Shown: positions 26,070 through 34,841, numbered from the stretch's first letter. The stretch: DNA of 54,139 nt from CAZNYN01 sp964422205 (GCA_964422205.1 CAYRAI010000011.1:1-54139); one strand, 5' to 3'. Notes: generated from the letters alone by a model not told the origin. A program made the numbers and translations.

Positions 26070-27095
26070 CTATATCCACCTTACATCATCGGCCTTAAAA
26101 CCAAGACGCACCTCTGATGCGGGAGATATTCTCTCCTTCTCGGCTTCACAGACGGACATACGGGCTTTAAGAGTGATGCCGCCCGCATCGACAGAGACGA
26201 GGACACCGTTTTGCCCCTTCTCAAGAAGCATCTGGACTACAACACCGATAAGAGAATTTTCCAAGGGCGCGCCAGCATTTTCGGTTCGCCTCACTATAAT
26301 CTTCGATGGGCTGAGCATGGCGGCGCTTAGGTTTGATACTCCTTCAGCAGAACTTCTTATCTTTTGGCCGTCCGAGAGAGTTTTCACGGCAAAATTTCCG
26401 TCTCTCTCCCATCTTCCCGAAATCAAATTCTCTGCTCCGCTTCCGACAATTCTGCCTTTGTAAAGGCTCACTGTCTCAGTAGATACTTCGTAAAGCCACG
26501 ATAAGTCGTGAGTCGCCACTATCACTGTCGTGCCCCACTCCCTCCATGCGGAAAGTGCGGCATCTTTTACTAAAACGGCACTGGCTTCGTCAACATTTGC
26601 AGTGGGCTCGTCAAGCAGCAGAACCTTGGGGTGCAGCACAAGGCGCGAGGCCAGAGCAACCCTCTGCACCTCTCCGCCCGAGAGTCTGTACCAAGGGCGT
26701 TCCGCAAATTTTTCGGGAGAGAGCCCCACACGCAGGAGAGAATCATATACTCTATCTCTAATGCCGTTCGTCTCTCCTCGGAGCCTGAGTCCGTAAGCGA
26801 TATTCTCATATACGGAACGTTTGAGAAGATAAGAATCTTGAAGCAGATATGTGACATCACGCCTGACGCTGTTTTCTTTTCCCTTGTATTCCGAACCGTC
26901 AAATACAATGCTCCCCTCGGAACAAGGTTCAAGAAAGCCAAGCACTTTAAGCAAAGTGGACTTGCCGCTGCCGTTTGGCCCCACAAGTCCCATGACACTG
27001 CCTTTTACTATCGAAAGAGATTTTATATCGAGAGTAAGAGGGCCGCTGCCGTACCTATGCCTTAAATTTCTGATGTCATAAAGAATATCGCTCAC
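26070..27095 (-). CDS. tupC: Tungstate/molybdate-type ABC transporter ATP-binding protein
   Basis: 341-residue ATPase. The Walker A motif is VGPNGSGKSTLLKVLG near residue 36, the signature RLSGGEVQRVALA near 140, Walker B VLLLDEPTANVD, and the switch His is in IVATHD. The C-terminal third (from about residue 255) is a TOBE/Mop-like domain: NSLIGVVVQMLLEKGQNGVLV, then GITLKARM. That domain suggests oxyanion sensing or trans-inhibition. It is the last gene of the operon, about 150 nt after the tupA-like gene. Tungstate rather than molybdate is inferred from the neighbours. Confidence 0.85.
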   Translation of the reverse strand: MSDILYDIRNLRHRYGSGPLTLDIKSLSIVKGSVMGLVGPNGSGKSTLLKVLGFLEPCSEGSIVFDGSEYKGKENSVRRDVTYLLQDSYLLKRSVYENIAYGLRLRGETNGIRDRVYDSLLRVGLSPEKFAERPWYRLSGGEVQRVALASRLVLHPKVLLLDEPTANVDEASAVLVKDAALSAWREWGTTVIVATHDLSWLYEVSTETVSLYKGRIVGSGAENLISGRWERDGNFAVKTLSDGQKIRSSAEGVSNLSAAMLSPSKIIVRRTENAGAPLENSLIGVVVQMLLEKGQNGVLVSVDAGGITLKARMSVCEAEKERISPASEVRLGFKADDVRWI

Positions 27096-27246
27096 AGAAA
27101 ATCCCCCAGGCGGAAGAAAATTATTTTAAAAATATTATACACAAAAGAACTATCTAAAATCTCAAGCCCTCTGTGAAGAGAATTACTTTTTAGAATTTTA
27201 GACCTGAGGACGGATGTATTTTGTCCGCCTGCTTCGGTTTGAATTT

Positions 27247-28116
27247 TTATTTGGGGTGGTTCTTATTCCACTGGTCGCTGTTCGGGAAGAAAAGGGGCTG
27301 ACCGAATTTTTTGACTTCAAAATCCTTAATTATGAGCTGGGCTTCGTCCGAGCAGAGCCAATCTATAAACTTCACTGTCTCTGCGTTGTTCACATTGGAA
27401 AATTTCTTGGGGCTGACTTCAATGGCTGCGATAAGATTGAGCATTGCTTTGTCGCCTTCGACGAGGGGGACAATCTTAACATTTTTCTGCTGTTTCAAAT
27501 ATGTCGCTCTGTCCATAAGTGTGTATGCCGCGCGCTTATCTGCGAATATTGTCGTGGGGCCGTTTCCAAGCTTTCCGAGCGAGAATACTGTGTACCATTC
27601 GTCCTTATCTCCGTCGGGCGTGATTCCGGCTGCCTTCCAAATATTCATCTCTGCGACGTGAGTGCCCGACATGTCTCCGCGGCTGATGAAGGGAGCTTTC
27701 TTCTCCGCAAGCACCTTAAACGCTTCCGCAGCGCTCTTCATTCCCTTAATTCCCGCAGGGTCGCTCTTGGGGCCTAGTATTACGAAGTCGTTGTACATGA
27801 CATCTCTGCGGTTCTGTCCGTATCCGTCTTTGATAAACTGATCCTCAAGGGCGCGGGCGTGGACTATTACCATGTCGAAGTTGCCTGTCTTTGCCTTCTC
27901 CAATGTGGCGCCTGTTCCGGCTTTTTCTATGACAAACTCCGTGCCTGTCTTGGCTTTGTATGTTTCCGCAAGCAGGGGGACAATCCCCGCGTCCACAGGC
28001 CCTATAGTGCTGGACAGTCTTATTGTTCCGGCTGACGCTGGAAGCGCGAACAGCATTCCAAGTGTGAGTAGTGCGGCAAGAAGTGAGAGTCTTTGTAAGG
28101 CTTTCATTTTATTCAC
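27247..28116 (-). CDS. Divergent TupA-like periplasmic binding protein
   Basis: 289-residue exported binding protein, second paralogue in the operon. A signal peptide covers residues 1 to about 29 (hydrophobic run ending ALPASA). It shares NRRDVMYNDFVILGPKSDPAGIKG and the ISRGDMSGTH region with the upstream TupA. However, the ligand motif is changed: where TupA has TTTSTDNTGLL this protein has LSSTIGPVDAGIV. It may therefore bind another oxyanion or bind more weakly. It lies between the permease and the ATPase. Confidence 0.85.
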   Translation of the reverse strand: MNKMKALQRLSLLAALLTLGMLFALPASAGTIRLSSTIGPVDAGIVPLLAETYKAKTGTEFVIEKAGTGATLEKAKTGNFDMVIVHARALEDQFIKDGYGQNRRDVMYNDFVILGPKSDPAGIKGMKSAAEAFKVLAEKKAPFISRGDMSGTHVAEMNIWKAAGITPDGDKDEWYTVFSLGKLGNGPTTIFADKRAAYTLMDRATYLKQQKNVKIVPLVEGDKAMLNLIAAIEVSPKKFSNVNNAETVKFIDWLCSDEAQLIIKDFEVKKFGQPLFFPNSDQWNKNHPK

Positions 28117-28136
28117 CTGTCCTTATTTTTTTGTCT

Positions 28137-28832
28137 TTAATTTGACGCTCTGCGGCGCAGAAATGACAGAGCTATGTTCAGTGCCAGGGATATGGCGAGA
28201 AGTATTACTCCCAAGGCTATGCCAAGTGCGAAATCACCTTTGCCAGTCTCAAGAGTTATTGCTGTGGTTATGGTTCTTGTGTGCCATTTGATATTTCCGC
28301 CCAACATCATTGCCGAGCCGACTTCCCCTATTATTCTTCCGTATGAGGTGAGAGCCGCCGCCAAAAGCAGAAAGCGCCCCTCCCACAGGCTTGTCAGTGC
28401 AAGCTTTGTTCCGGAAGCCCCCAAGGTTTTAAGTGTGAGGGCAAGTCTGTTGTCCAGCCCCTCTATGGCTGACGCGGTATAGGATATGACTATGGGAAGT
28501 CCGAGTATCAGCTGCCCTATAGCCATTCCTTTGATTGAAAAGAGCAGTTCCAAATCTCCGAGAGGGCCGCTTCTGCATATGAAAGCATAGACAAGAAGCC
28601 CGACTACGACAGTCGGAATAGAGAGCAGAGTATCCGCTGCGGTACGGACTATTCTTTTGCCGGGAAATTCAAAATACCCCAAGGCAAAACCAAGGGGAAG
28701 CCCCAAAGCCAGAATACCGACCATAGAGAGCCCTGTGAGCTGAAGCGTTGTCAGAACTATATTCGAGGTTTCCTCGTCCATAGATAGAATAAGGCCTATG
28801 CCCTGAACAAAACCTTCAACTATAAAGTCCAC
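28137..28832 (-). CDS. tupB: Tungstate-type ABC transporter permease
   Basis: 231-residue inner-membrane permease with about five helices, related to TupB/ModB/CysT. The EAA-like cytoplasmic loop is in LKTLGASGTKLALTSLWEG, and the conserved GRIIGEVGSAMMLGGNIKWHT segment near residue 165 is characteristic of TupB-type permeases. The N-terminal helices include VLTTLQLTGLSMVGILALGLPLG. It is placed between the two binding-protein genes, 20 nt before the second. Confidence 0.9.
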   Translation of the reverse strand: MDFIVEGFVQGIGLILSMDEETSNIVLTTLQLTGLSMVGILALGLPLGFALGYFEFPGKRIVRTAADTLLSIPTVVVGLLVYAFICRSGPLGDLELLFSIKGMAIGQLILGLPIVISYTASAIEGLDNRLALTLKTLGASGTKLALTSLWEGRFLLLAAALTSYGRIIGEVGSAMMLGGNIKWHTRTITTAITLETGKGDFALGIALGVILLAISLALNIALSFLRRRASN

Positions 28833-28858
28833 GAAACTCCCCCCTGCAGCAATTTTAA

Positions 28859-28887
28859 ACAGGGGCTCCCCAAAGGAAAGCCCCTGT
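28859..28887 (-). terminator. Hairpin between tupA and tupB (partial terminator or stabiliser)
   Basis: ACAGGGGCT and AGCCCCTGT form a perfect 9-bp stem with an 11-nt loop in the 70-nt gap between the two genes. On the minus strand it is followed by TTAAAAT, a poor U run. It could lower transcription into the permease gene or protect the tupA mRNA, so that binding protein exceeds permease. Confidence 0.6.
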
Positions 28888-28902
28888 AATTATTATAAAC
28901 TA

Positions 28903-29754
28903 TTAGTGCCCCGCTCTTTTTGCCGCGTTCGGGAAGAAGAGCTGTTTGCCTTCGAGTTTGAAGTCAGCTATGTCCTTCTGAACCTTTGATGATGTTATCC
29001 AGTCGATGTACTTTATCGCAAGGTCATACTTTACATGGTCATACTTCAGCGGGTTGACAGCTATTACGCTGTACTGGTTGAGGAGGTCCTTGTCTCCTTC
29101 GACAACTATTACAAGACCCTTCTTGCCTTTGAGTCCCGCTTCGTATTTGACAAATGTGCCGCGGTCTGTGAGAGCGTAGCCCTTCTGCTCGTCGGCGATA
29201 TTTATTGTCTTGAGCATTCCCTGTCCTGTCTGTACATACCACTTCGCCTTGTCAAAATCTTTGACTCCGGCTTTAGCGAGAAGCTTAAGTTCCGCAGAGT
29301 GAGTGCCCGATTTGTCAGCGCGGCTTACAAGTGGCAGCTCCTTCTTCGCTATTGTCGCCATGGCTTCCGTGATGGGCTTGCCTTTGATTCCTGCAGGGTC
29401 ATTTGCCGGGCCGATGAGGACAAAGTCGTTGTACATAACCTGGCGGCGGTTCACTCCCGCTTTTTCTGCCATGAACTTGTCTTCCGCCGCAGGGTCGTGT
29501 GTCAGAACGACATCGACATCTCCGTTGCGTCCGTGGTTCAGGGCCGCTCCAGTTCCGACTGAAACCCACTGAATTTCAATTCCGGTATCCTTAAGAAGGA
29601 TAGGCGCAAGGTAGTCCAGAAGGCCTGTGTTGTCTGTGCTTGTTGTGGTTGCCATTCTCAAAACAGGTGCCTTTGCCGTGGCTATTGAGCCAAAAGCAAG
29701 CACACATGCTACGAGAAGAGCCATTACGACGGTAAAACGTTTGTTGATTCGCAT
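28903..29754 (-). CDS. tupA: Tungstate-binding periplasmic protein TupA
   Basis: 283-residue exported binding protein. The signal peptide is residues 1 to about 27 (hydrophobic run ending SIATAKA). The hallmark TTTSTDNTGLLDYLAP follows, with the Thr/Ser residues that hold tungstate, then NRRQVMYNDFVLIGP and SRADKSGTH. The first gene of the operon lies under the riboswitch-like elements. Start at 29754 has AAGGAGGGG about 10 nt upstream. Known TupA proteins prefer tungstate over molybdate; tungsten enzymes are common in anaerobic amino-acid fermenters. Confidence 0.92.
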   Translation of the reverse strand: MRINKRFTVVMALLVACVLAFGSIATAKAPVLRMATTTSTDNTGLLDYLAPILLKDTGIEIQWVSVGTGAALNHGRNGDVDVVLTHDPAAEDKFMAEKAGVNRRQVMYNDFVLIGPANDPAGIKGKPITEAMATIAKKELPLVSRADKSGTHSAELKLLAKAGVKDFDKAKWYVQTGQGMLKTINIADEQKGYALTDRGTFVKYEAGLKGKKGLVIVVEGDKDLLNQYSVIAVNPLKYDHVKYDLAIKYIDWITSSKVQKDIADFKLEGKQLFFPNAAKRAGH

Positions 29755-29799
29755 GGGGAAATCCCCTCCTTATAAGTTTTGCGTTGCCTTGAAACCAGA

Positions 29800-29935
29800 T
29801 ACACTGCTGCGCAAAGGAGGGTTGAAGGTGCCGAGGACACCAATGCAAAGCCCCTTTCCGCAATGGGAGGCGAAGCCGTTTCCAGCTACGCCCTAACGTT
29901 CGTATTTCATAACTTTCATGCCTTAGAAAATACGA
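29800..29935 (-). promoter_or_regulatory. Moco/Tuco-riboswitch-like RNA element A, upstream of tupA
   Basis: On the minus strand CGTTAGGG, 7 nt, GGAAACGG, 4 nt, GCCTCCC, 5 nt, GGAAAGG lies at 29853-29898. The same blocks with nearly the same spacing recur in element B, so this is a conserved structured RNA. It resembles the molybdenum/tungsten-cofactor RNA class as I remember it, and the position before tupA fits. A 9-bp stem (TTCGTATTT/AAATACGAA) lies just 5' of the core. Downstream, CCCTCCTT (29814-29821) can pair over 8 bp with AAGGAGGG (29764-29771), the tupA ribosome-binding site, suggesting translational control. The exact class needs a covariance search. Confidence 0.6.
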
Positions 29936-30062
29936 ATACGGGGTATTACAGGCTGTCAACCCGTAACAAATGTTATTCTACACTATAATAGCAAATTTGT
30001 GAAAGAATATATTTTAATCAGTATAAATTATCCATAAATGCAACATAGTCACATCTATCGGC

Positions 30063-30098
30063 AAAAAATACGGTGAGACTGTTGGGGGCAGTCTCACC
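30063..30098 (-). terminator. Second intrinsic terminator after element B
   Basis: GGTGAGACTG and CAGTCTCACC pair perfectly over 10 bp with a 7-nt loop. On the minus strand the stem is followed by GTATTTTTT. It lies only 36 nt after the first terminator, with no gene between. Confidence 0.8.
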
Positions 30099-30133
30099 TG
30101 AAGGGAGTTGGGGATTTTGAAAATTAAATCAAA

Positions 30134-30169
30134 TAAAAAACGGCTGTCTCTTCCGGAAGAGACGGCCGT
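30134..30169 (-). terminator. Intrinsic terminator of riboswitch-like element B
   Basis: ACGGCcGTCTCTTCC and GGAAGAGACaGCCGT pair over about 14 bp, and on the minus strand are followed by six U residues. The hairpin begins 25 nt after the conserved core of element B, the usual place for a transcription-terminating expression platform. Confidence 0.85.
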
Positions 30170-30182
30170 CACAATTAATAAA

Positions 30183-30290
30183 TCAGCCGGTCTCCTTTCC
30201 AGAGGGAGGCTTTACCGTTTCCGATAAAACCCTAACGGTCTGAGCGCCGTGGACATAAATCTTTAGGCGGGCAAACTCGGAGAGCCTTTC
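30183..30290 (-). promoter_or_regulatory. Moco/Tuco-riboswitch-like RNA element B
   Basis: Minus-strand core at 30194-30238: CCGTTAGGG, 7 nt, GGAAACGG, 4 nt, GCCTCCC, 3 nt, GGAAAGG. ACCGTT and AACGGT can pair across the first part. The blocks match element A while the linkers differ, as expected of a conserved aptamer. The flanks (GCCCGCC...; CCGGCTG) offer further pairing. Two terminators follow and no coding gene lies before element A, so B probably controls read-through towards the tup operon. Class assignment is by resemblance only. Confidence 0.6.
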
Positions 30291-30340
30291 TTATATGTAT
30301 GGATAATACATTGAATCCGAGAAAAATACAAGTATTTTGT

Positions 30341-30913
30341 TCACAAAGAATGCTTTTGGGGCACGGTTCCTTTTACCCACAACGGACATCCCGCCACTAC
30401 AAGTGCGCATCTCTCGGATTTTTCTGCGCAGAGGCGGTTTATTCTGCCCTGCATGTCGCGGAAGCGTCTTCCCATTATGTAAGGAGGAACAAGCCCAAAG
30501 CCGACTTCGTTGCTCACTATTATGAGGTGGCTTTGCGAAGGGGCAGCGTCGCAGAGCTTTGACGCCATTGATGCTATCTCGGCTTCTCTGAGAAACCACG
30601 ATTTTTCGTCACCGTTCTCAGATACCGAGTCACTCAGGAAAAGTCTTGTGAGCCACATTGTGAGGCAGTCAAGCAGAAGCACTCCCGACATCGAGGAAAT
30701 TGCCTCGGGCAGATCTTCCGCAGCTCCCTCCCATGTCTTCCACGAAGAGGGTCTGCGCTCTTTGTGAATCGCTATGCGCGACTCCATTTCCGGGTCTTTG
30801 GATTCGGCAGTGGCTATGTAAGTCACAGGTCTGCCGTCGAGAGACGCAAGCTCCTCCGCGTAGCTGCTCTTTCCGCTTCTGGCCCCTCCGAGAATTAATG
30901 TTATCTCACTCAT
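30341..30913 (-). CDS. cobU: Adenosylcobinamide kinase/guanylyltransferase
   Basis: 190-residue CobU/CobP, the bifunctional enzyme that phosphorylates adenosylcobinamide and attaches GMP in B12 nucleotide-loop assembly. The P-loop ILGGARSGKSSYAE is at residue 7; TYIATAESKDPEMESRIAIHKERRP contains the guanylylated-His region, and LLLDCLTMWLTRL and VSNEVGFGLVPP are typical. Length is usual. The other loop-assembly genes (cobS, cobC, cobT) are not in this window. It begins 3 nt after the AsmA-like gene ends and is probably cotranscribed. Confidence 0.95.
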   Translation of the reverse strand: MSEITLILGGARSGKSSYAEELASLDGRPVTYIATAESKDPEMESRIAIHKERRPSSWKTWEGAAEDLPEAISSMSGVLLLDCLTMWLTRLFLSDSVSENGDEKSWFLREAEIASMASKLCDAAPSQSHLIIVSNEVGFGLVPPYIMGRRFRDMQGRINRLCAEKSERCALVVAGCPLWVKGTVPQKHSL

Positions 30914-30915
30914 GG

Positions 30916-33900
30916 CTACAGTCCGAAGTCGATGTTCTTAAATAGGTTTTCAAGAGTCTGCTCCACAACCTGACCTTTGACTTCATCTGGGTTGGTCTGT
31001 GTGCCGGGCCCTACCGGAATTTCAAATTTCAGGCGGAAGGTCGTGTCGTTTAGGAAATCCTTCTCGTCAGGGTCGCTGGAGGATTTCGGAATGGCATCGG
31101 ACGCACTGCTGTTTTTAACATTTTTGTCCACTTTGATATTTGTAAAATAGAGGCTGTCCTCGGTTCCACCTATGTTCATGGTTACAAAGCGGAAGTCTGA
31201 CTTGGCAAAGCCGGAGAGCACTCCTCCAAGGAAGTTCTGCAGCAGCTCTCCGCTGTTGAGTTTACCGGACGAGGTAAAGTCCATGCCGGCGTTTATAACG
31301 CCCTGGAGCGCACCCAAGAGTGCGTTAAGGGCTCTGATATTAACCTTGCCCATAGCGAACATGCTTATGTTTCTTTCGTGAGTTATTATGCCGTCAAGCA
31401 TTACATATCTGTAGACAGAGTCTCCCTTAGGAGCAGCCGCCTGGCTGCCAGGCAATATTGTGATCGAGCCTCCGTCATATGTAAATGTGCATTTTATTGA
31501 AGCGAATCTGAGAGGTTTGCCTCCCGTGTATTTTTTGGCCGCTTCGACCGCGTCAAAGCTCTTTATTTCTCCGTCATGCATAAGCATTATGCCTGCGGCT
31601 TTGACTGTGCTGGTTCTGCCGGTCTCGCCTCCGCCCCTTATTTTTAAGTCGCCTTTGCCTGTGACGCTGCCTTTAAGGGAGGGAAAGGCCTGCTTGATGG
31701 ATTGGTCTATATCTATTCCCTCTGCAGTAAGGTTGCCTCCCCAGATGCTCTTGGCTATATCCATGGCAAGACCGCCTTTTAATGTTCCGCCGTTCATCTC
31801 GGCTTTTACGTCTTCCATAACTGCGTATCCGTCCGAGACGTAGAAGGGAGCTTTTACATTTTTAAAGTGTATGCCCATTACTCTGAGGTATGAGGATGAG
31901 AATGTGCCGCGTCCTCCGAAGTTTGATATTTTTCCGCCGCCTTTGAGGTCAAAGTCGGCTCTGCCTCCGAGTCCGGTGCGGAACTTTTCGGGCAGATAAG
32001 CTCCAAACTGCTTCATCTCCATGTTGCGCCCCGTGGTTTTAAGGTCTACATGCCACTCTCCGTCTTTGAGGTATATACGTGCTTTGCCTGTGACGGTTCC
32101 TCCTTGGAGCTTCGCTTCGGCGTTCGGTATGTCTATCTCTTTCATGTTTCCTTTGAAGTCAACCGCGACGATGGGAAGCATGAATCCCCTGTATCTGAAG
32201 GGAGCCAATGTGCCGTTTCCCTCAAAGATAGGATCGCCCGCCGTTCCGGTAACTTTTATCTCTCCCTGAACATGGCCCTGTATTCCTCTGACAGACGGGG
32301 TATATTTTCTTATGGCTTCGTAGACGTTTATCTTGTCAGCATTGACCACGAGGTTGAGTTTTGCCTCCTTAGCAGGCTTTCCTGCGGGAGCAAGCTGCAC
32401 GTTTCCCCGTACAACGCTGTCGCCTTTGAGGAACTTTATTCTGACTCCGTCAAGATTGACAACTTTGTCCGTTCCCGACGCTTTTCCCGTCAGGGATTCG
32501 ATGCGGATATCCTTCCAGCGCGGCTCGGAATCTGCCACGGAAGCTTCCCACTTTATTCCGCTTCCATCGTTATAGACTCTTATGTCTCCCGTGCATGTTC
32601 CCCCTATGTCTTCTTTCATATTGAGAACGTTGTTAACAGCGTCTAAATTTACATCTTTTACTTTGCCTATGAGGTTCCATTTTACGGCAGGCGCGTTTTT
32701 CCTAAGGTCCGCAAAGCACTTCAGGCTTGCCGTTCCGCCCGCAGCAGCTACATTCATGCGCTCAAGCAGAAGTTTTGAGGATGCGAAAGAGATATCGGAG
32801 GAGAAGGAGGATATTCTTAAATTTTTGAATTCTCCGCCCGATGCTTTGACTTTAGCTTTTACTTCGGGAGCGGAGCTGCTTCCGGAAACGCTCCACGTTC
32901 CCTCGGCAGTTCCCTTGATTCCCATTGTCTTGAAGAAGGGGACTAGTGAGTAGAACTGTGTAAGGTCTGCCCTTTTTGCCGTACCCGATATTTTCAGAGC
33001 CATAAGCGAGCCTGACGGTTCTGCGGTGCCTGACGCGGAGAGCTTTGCTCCGTTCAGCTCCGAGGTGAATTCTTTTAACGTGGCTTTTCCCTCTTTGAGT
33101 TTATATGACGAGACTAATCTCATATTTTTTAGTGAGCCGATGTTTTTGACGGATAGGCTGGGAGTGGTTACTGTGCCTTCCGCGGCCCATGAGCCTGTGA
33201 CTCCGCTCAAAGCTCCTTTTACGGAGATGCTGCCGTCCATTCCGTACTTACTCAGAGCCGGCGCTGAGGCGCTTAAATCATTCATGGATATGTTTTCCGC
33301 ATCAAGCTTCAAGTTGGAGGCTACGCCCTCCGCCACGCTGAAATCTCCCTCAAGGGATATTTTTTTGCCGTTGTGCAGTGCCGTAAAATTCACTTTGCCC
33401 TTAGGAGTTCCGTCAAATTCCGCGCTTCCTTTTATCTCTTTAAAGCTGAAATTTTTGTATGCTATGGTGGATGGCGCTATTTCTATCTTTCCGACAAGAG
33501 CGTCAAGAGGCCCTTTTAGGTCTGCTTCGAGGGAGGATATCCTGCCCTTGAAAGCAAGTGCGTCCTTTGGCATTTTTTCCGAGAAATTTTCTGTCCAGTC
33601 GGAGAAGGTCAGCTCCTTCACACTGGCTTTGAGTTCCATTTTTTTCTCTTTGTTCCTAGCATCAAAGAGAAGCCTGCCTTTGATTGACGAGCCGAAAATT
33701 TTGCTGTCACTGACTTCGACTTCCATAAGTCCCTTGTCACAGTTCCACTTTGCTGATATCGAAGAGAGGGGTATGCCCTCTACGAGAGCTTCTTTCAGTT
33801 CGCCCTCGCCTTTGGCGGATATATCTTTGCCCGAGATTCTGAGAGTGCTTTTGCCCGTGAAAAAGCCGCTTACTCCGTATGTATTGATATTGGGTATCAG

Positions 33901-34611
33901 GGAGGCCGTCTTGTGAAGGTCGAGAGCTTTTGTCTCTACGGTCACGTCTAAGGATGGGTAGAGCGAGCCTTCGGCTATAATTTCGCTGTCGTTGATCTTT
34001 GCCGTAAAATTACCGAGAGTCCATGAACCGGACTCTTTCGCCGCAGTGCCTCTTGCAGAGAAGCTCTCTCCCTTGATTTTGCCTTGAAGGTTCACTTTAA
34101 AGTTCTCGCTGTTTTTTAAAATTACATATCCGTTTGTTAATTCAAGTGCGCCCCATTTTGAGGAAATTTCTGACTCGGAAATTTCGACTTTGTCTATAGG
34201 AATGTCTTTAGGCCCGGACTGGCTCTGTGATTTCGGCACGAGTGAATTTAAAGAGTCATAGTCCGAGGATAGTCCGCTCAGTGTGATGAGGGATACTCGC
34301 GGAGAATTTTTAAGCAGTGAGGGCAGGGAGAGTTTTATGCCGACCTCTCCGACTTTAAGGAGAGTATCTCCGGAACGGCTCAGAATCATGTCTTTTCCCT
34401 TAAAGCCCGATATCGGGTTGCCGTCCAGAGGAGATATTGTGAGCTCCACATTAAGTTCCTTTTTTACAGCTTTGTTAAGCTGGTCAAGGACTAAAGAGCC
34501 CAGAAAATTTGTCTGGGATACTACAAGAGCAGCAGTGATGATGATTATTGCAGCTGCGGCACCGCACACAGCCATCATCTTATTTTTCTTTAAATCTTTC
34601 AAAGCTTCCAC
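30916..34611 (-). CDS. AsmA/TamB-like inner-membrane protein with long periplasmic region
   Basis: 1231-residue protein with one N-terminal membrane anchor (residues about 13-33, AVCGAAAAIIIITAALVV). The rest is a long repetitive beta-strand region rich in Gly, Ser and Lys (for example ISGTAKRADL, GEIKVTGTAGDPIFEGNGTL, LRIMGIHFKNVKAPF-like strands). Composition and layout are those of AsmA/TamB/YhdP bridge proteins, which form lipid-conducting tubes between inner and outer membranes. The sequence does not tell me which subfamily it belongs to. Its presence is the best evidence here for an outer membrane. It is followed by cobU. Confidence 0.8.
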   Translation of the reverse strand: MEALKDLKKNKMMAVCGAAAAIIIITAALVVSQTNFLGSLVLDQLNKAVKKELNVELTISPLDGNPISGFKGKDMILSRSGDTLLKVGEVGIKLSLPSLLKNSPRVSLITLSGLSSDYDSLNSLVPKSQSQSGPKDIPIDKVEISESEISSKWGALELTNGYVILKNSENFKVNLQGKIKGESFSARGTAAKESGSWTLGNFTAKINDSEIIAEGSLYPSLDVTVETKALDLHKTASLIPNINTYGVSGFFTGKSTLRISGKDISAKGEGELKEALVEGIPLSSISAKWNCDKGLMEVEVSDSKIFGSSIKGRLLFDARNKEKKMELKASVKELTFSDWTENFSEKMPKDALAFKGRISSLEADLKGPLDALVGKIEIAPSTIAYKNFSFKEIKGSAEFDGTPKGKVNFTALHNGKKISLEGDFSVAEGVASNLKLDAENISMNDLSASAPALSKYGMDGSISVKGALSGVTGSWAAEGTVTTPSLSVKNIGSLKNMRLVSSYKLKEGKATLKEFTSELNGAKLSASGTAEPSGSLMALKISGTAKRADLTQFYSLVPFFKTMGIKGTAEGTWSVSGSSSAPEVKAKVKASGGEFKNLRISSFSSDISFASSKLLLERMNVAAAGGTASLKCFADLRKNAPAVKWNLIGKVKDVNLDAVNNVLNMKEDIGGTCTGDIRVYNDGSGIKWEASVADSEPRWKDIRIESLTGKASGTDKVVNLDGVRIKFLKGDSVVRGNVQLAPAGKPAKEAKLNLVVNADKINVYEAIRKYTPSVRGIQGHVQGEIKVTGTAGDPIFEGNGTLAPFRYRGFMLPIVAVDFKGNMKEIDIPNAEAKLQGGTVTGKARIYLKDGEWHVDLKTTGRNMEMKQFGAYLPEKFRTGLGGRADFDLKGGGKISNFGGRGTFSSSYLRVMGIHFKNVKAPFYVSDGYAVMEDVKAEMNGGTLKGGLAMDIAKSIWGGNLTAEGIDIDQSIKQAFPSLKGSVTGKGDLKIRGGGETGRTSTVKAAGIMLMHDGEIKSFDAVEAAKKYTGGKPLRFASIKCTFTYDGGSITILPGSQAAAPKGDSVYRYVMLDGIITHERNISMFAMGKVNIRALNALLGALQGVINAGMDFTSSGKLNSGELLQNFLGGVLSGFAKSDFRFVTMNIGGTEDSLYFTNIKVDKNVKNSSASDAIPKSSSDPDEKDFLNDTTFRLKFEIPVGPGTQTNPDEVKGQVVEQTLENLFKNIDFGL

Positions 34612-34771
34612 CCCGCAAATTCATAAGAATAACCATCTTCTGCCTGATTAATATTCGGTACTTACATACGGCGCAAAAGGAAGAGAATCCTTAGGCGAAT
34701 ACAAGTATGTACAATATATAGTCAAAATCGCCGAGACGGTACAGCCAAAGATACTACTTTTAAAAAATCAA

Positions 34772-34807
34772 GGGGCAAATTAGGCGTGCCTCGCCTACTT
34801 CTGCCCC
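34772..34807 (-). terminator. Terminator after the PAS/EAL gene
   Basis: GGGGCA and TGCCCC form the outer stem around an inner AGGCG/CGCCT hairpin. On the minus strand it is followed by TTGATTTTTT. It is 35 nt after the stop codon. The remaining 160 bp up to the AsmA-like gene show nothing else recognisable. Confidence 0.8.
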
Positions 34808-34841
34808 AACAGCAAAATTTATCTGAAATGTGTAATCCGAT

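Noticed and set aside
29800..30290. Cobalamin riboswitch, suggested by nearby cobU
   Set aside because: No B12-box-like sequence was found. The duplicated blocks fit the Moco-like class better, and the downstream gene is tupA.
32050..33916. Long plus-strand frames opposite the AsmA-like gene
   Set aside because: Ser/Pro/Leu-rich antisense shadows of a Gly/Lys/Ser-rich repeat protein; no start signals.
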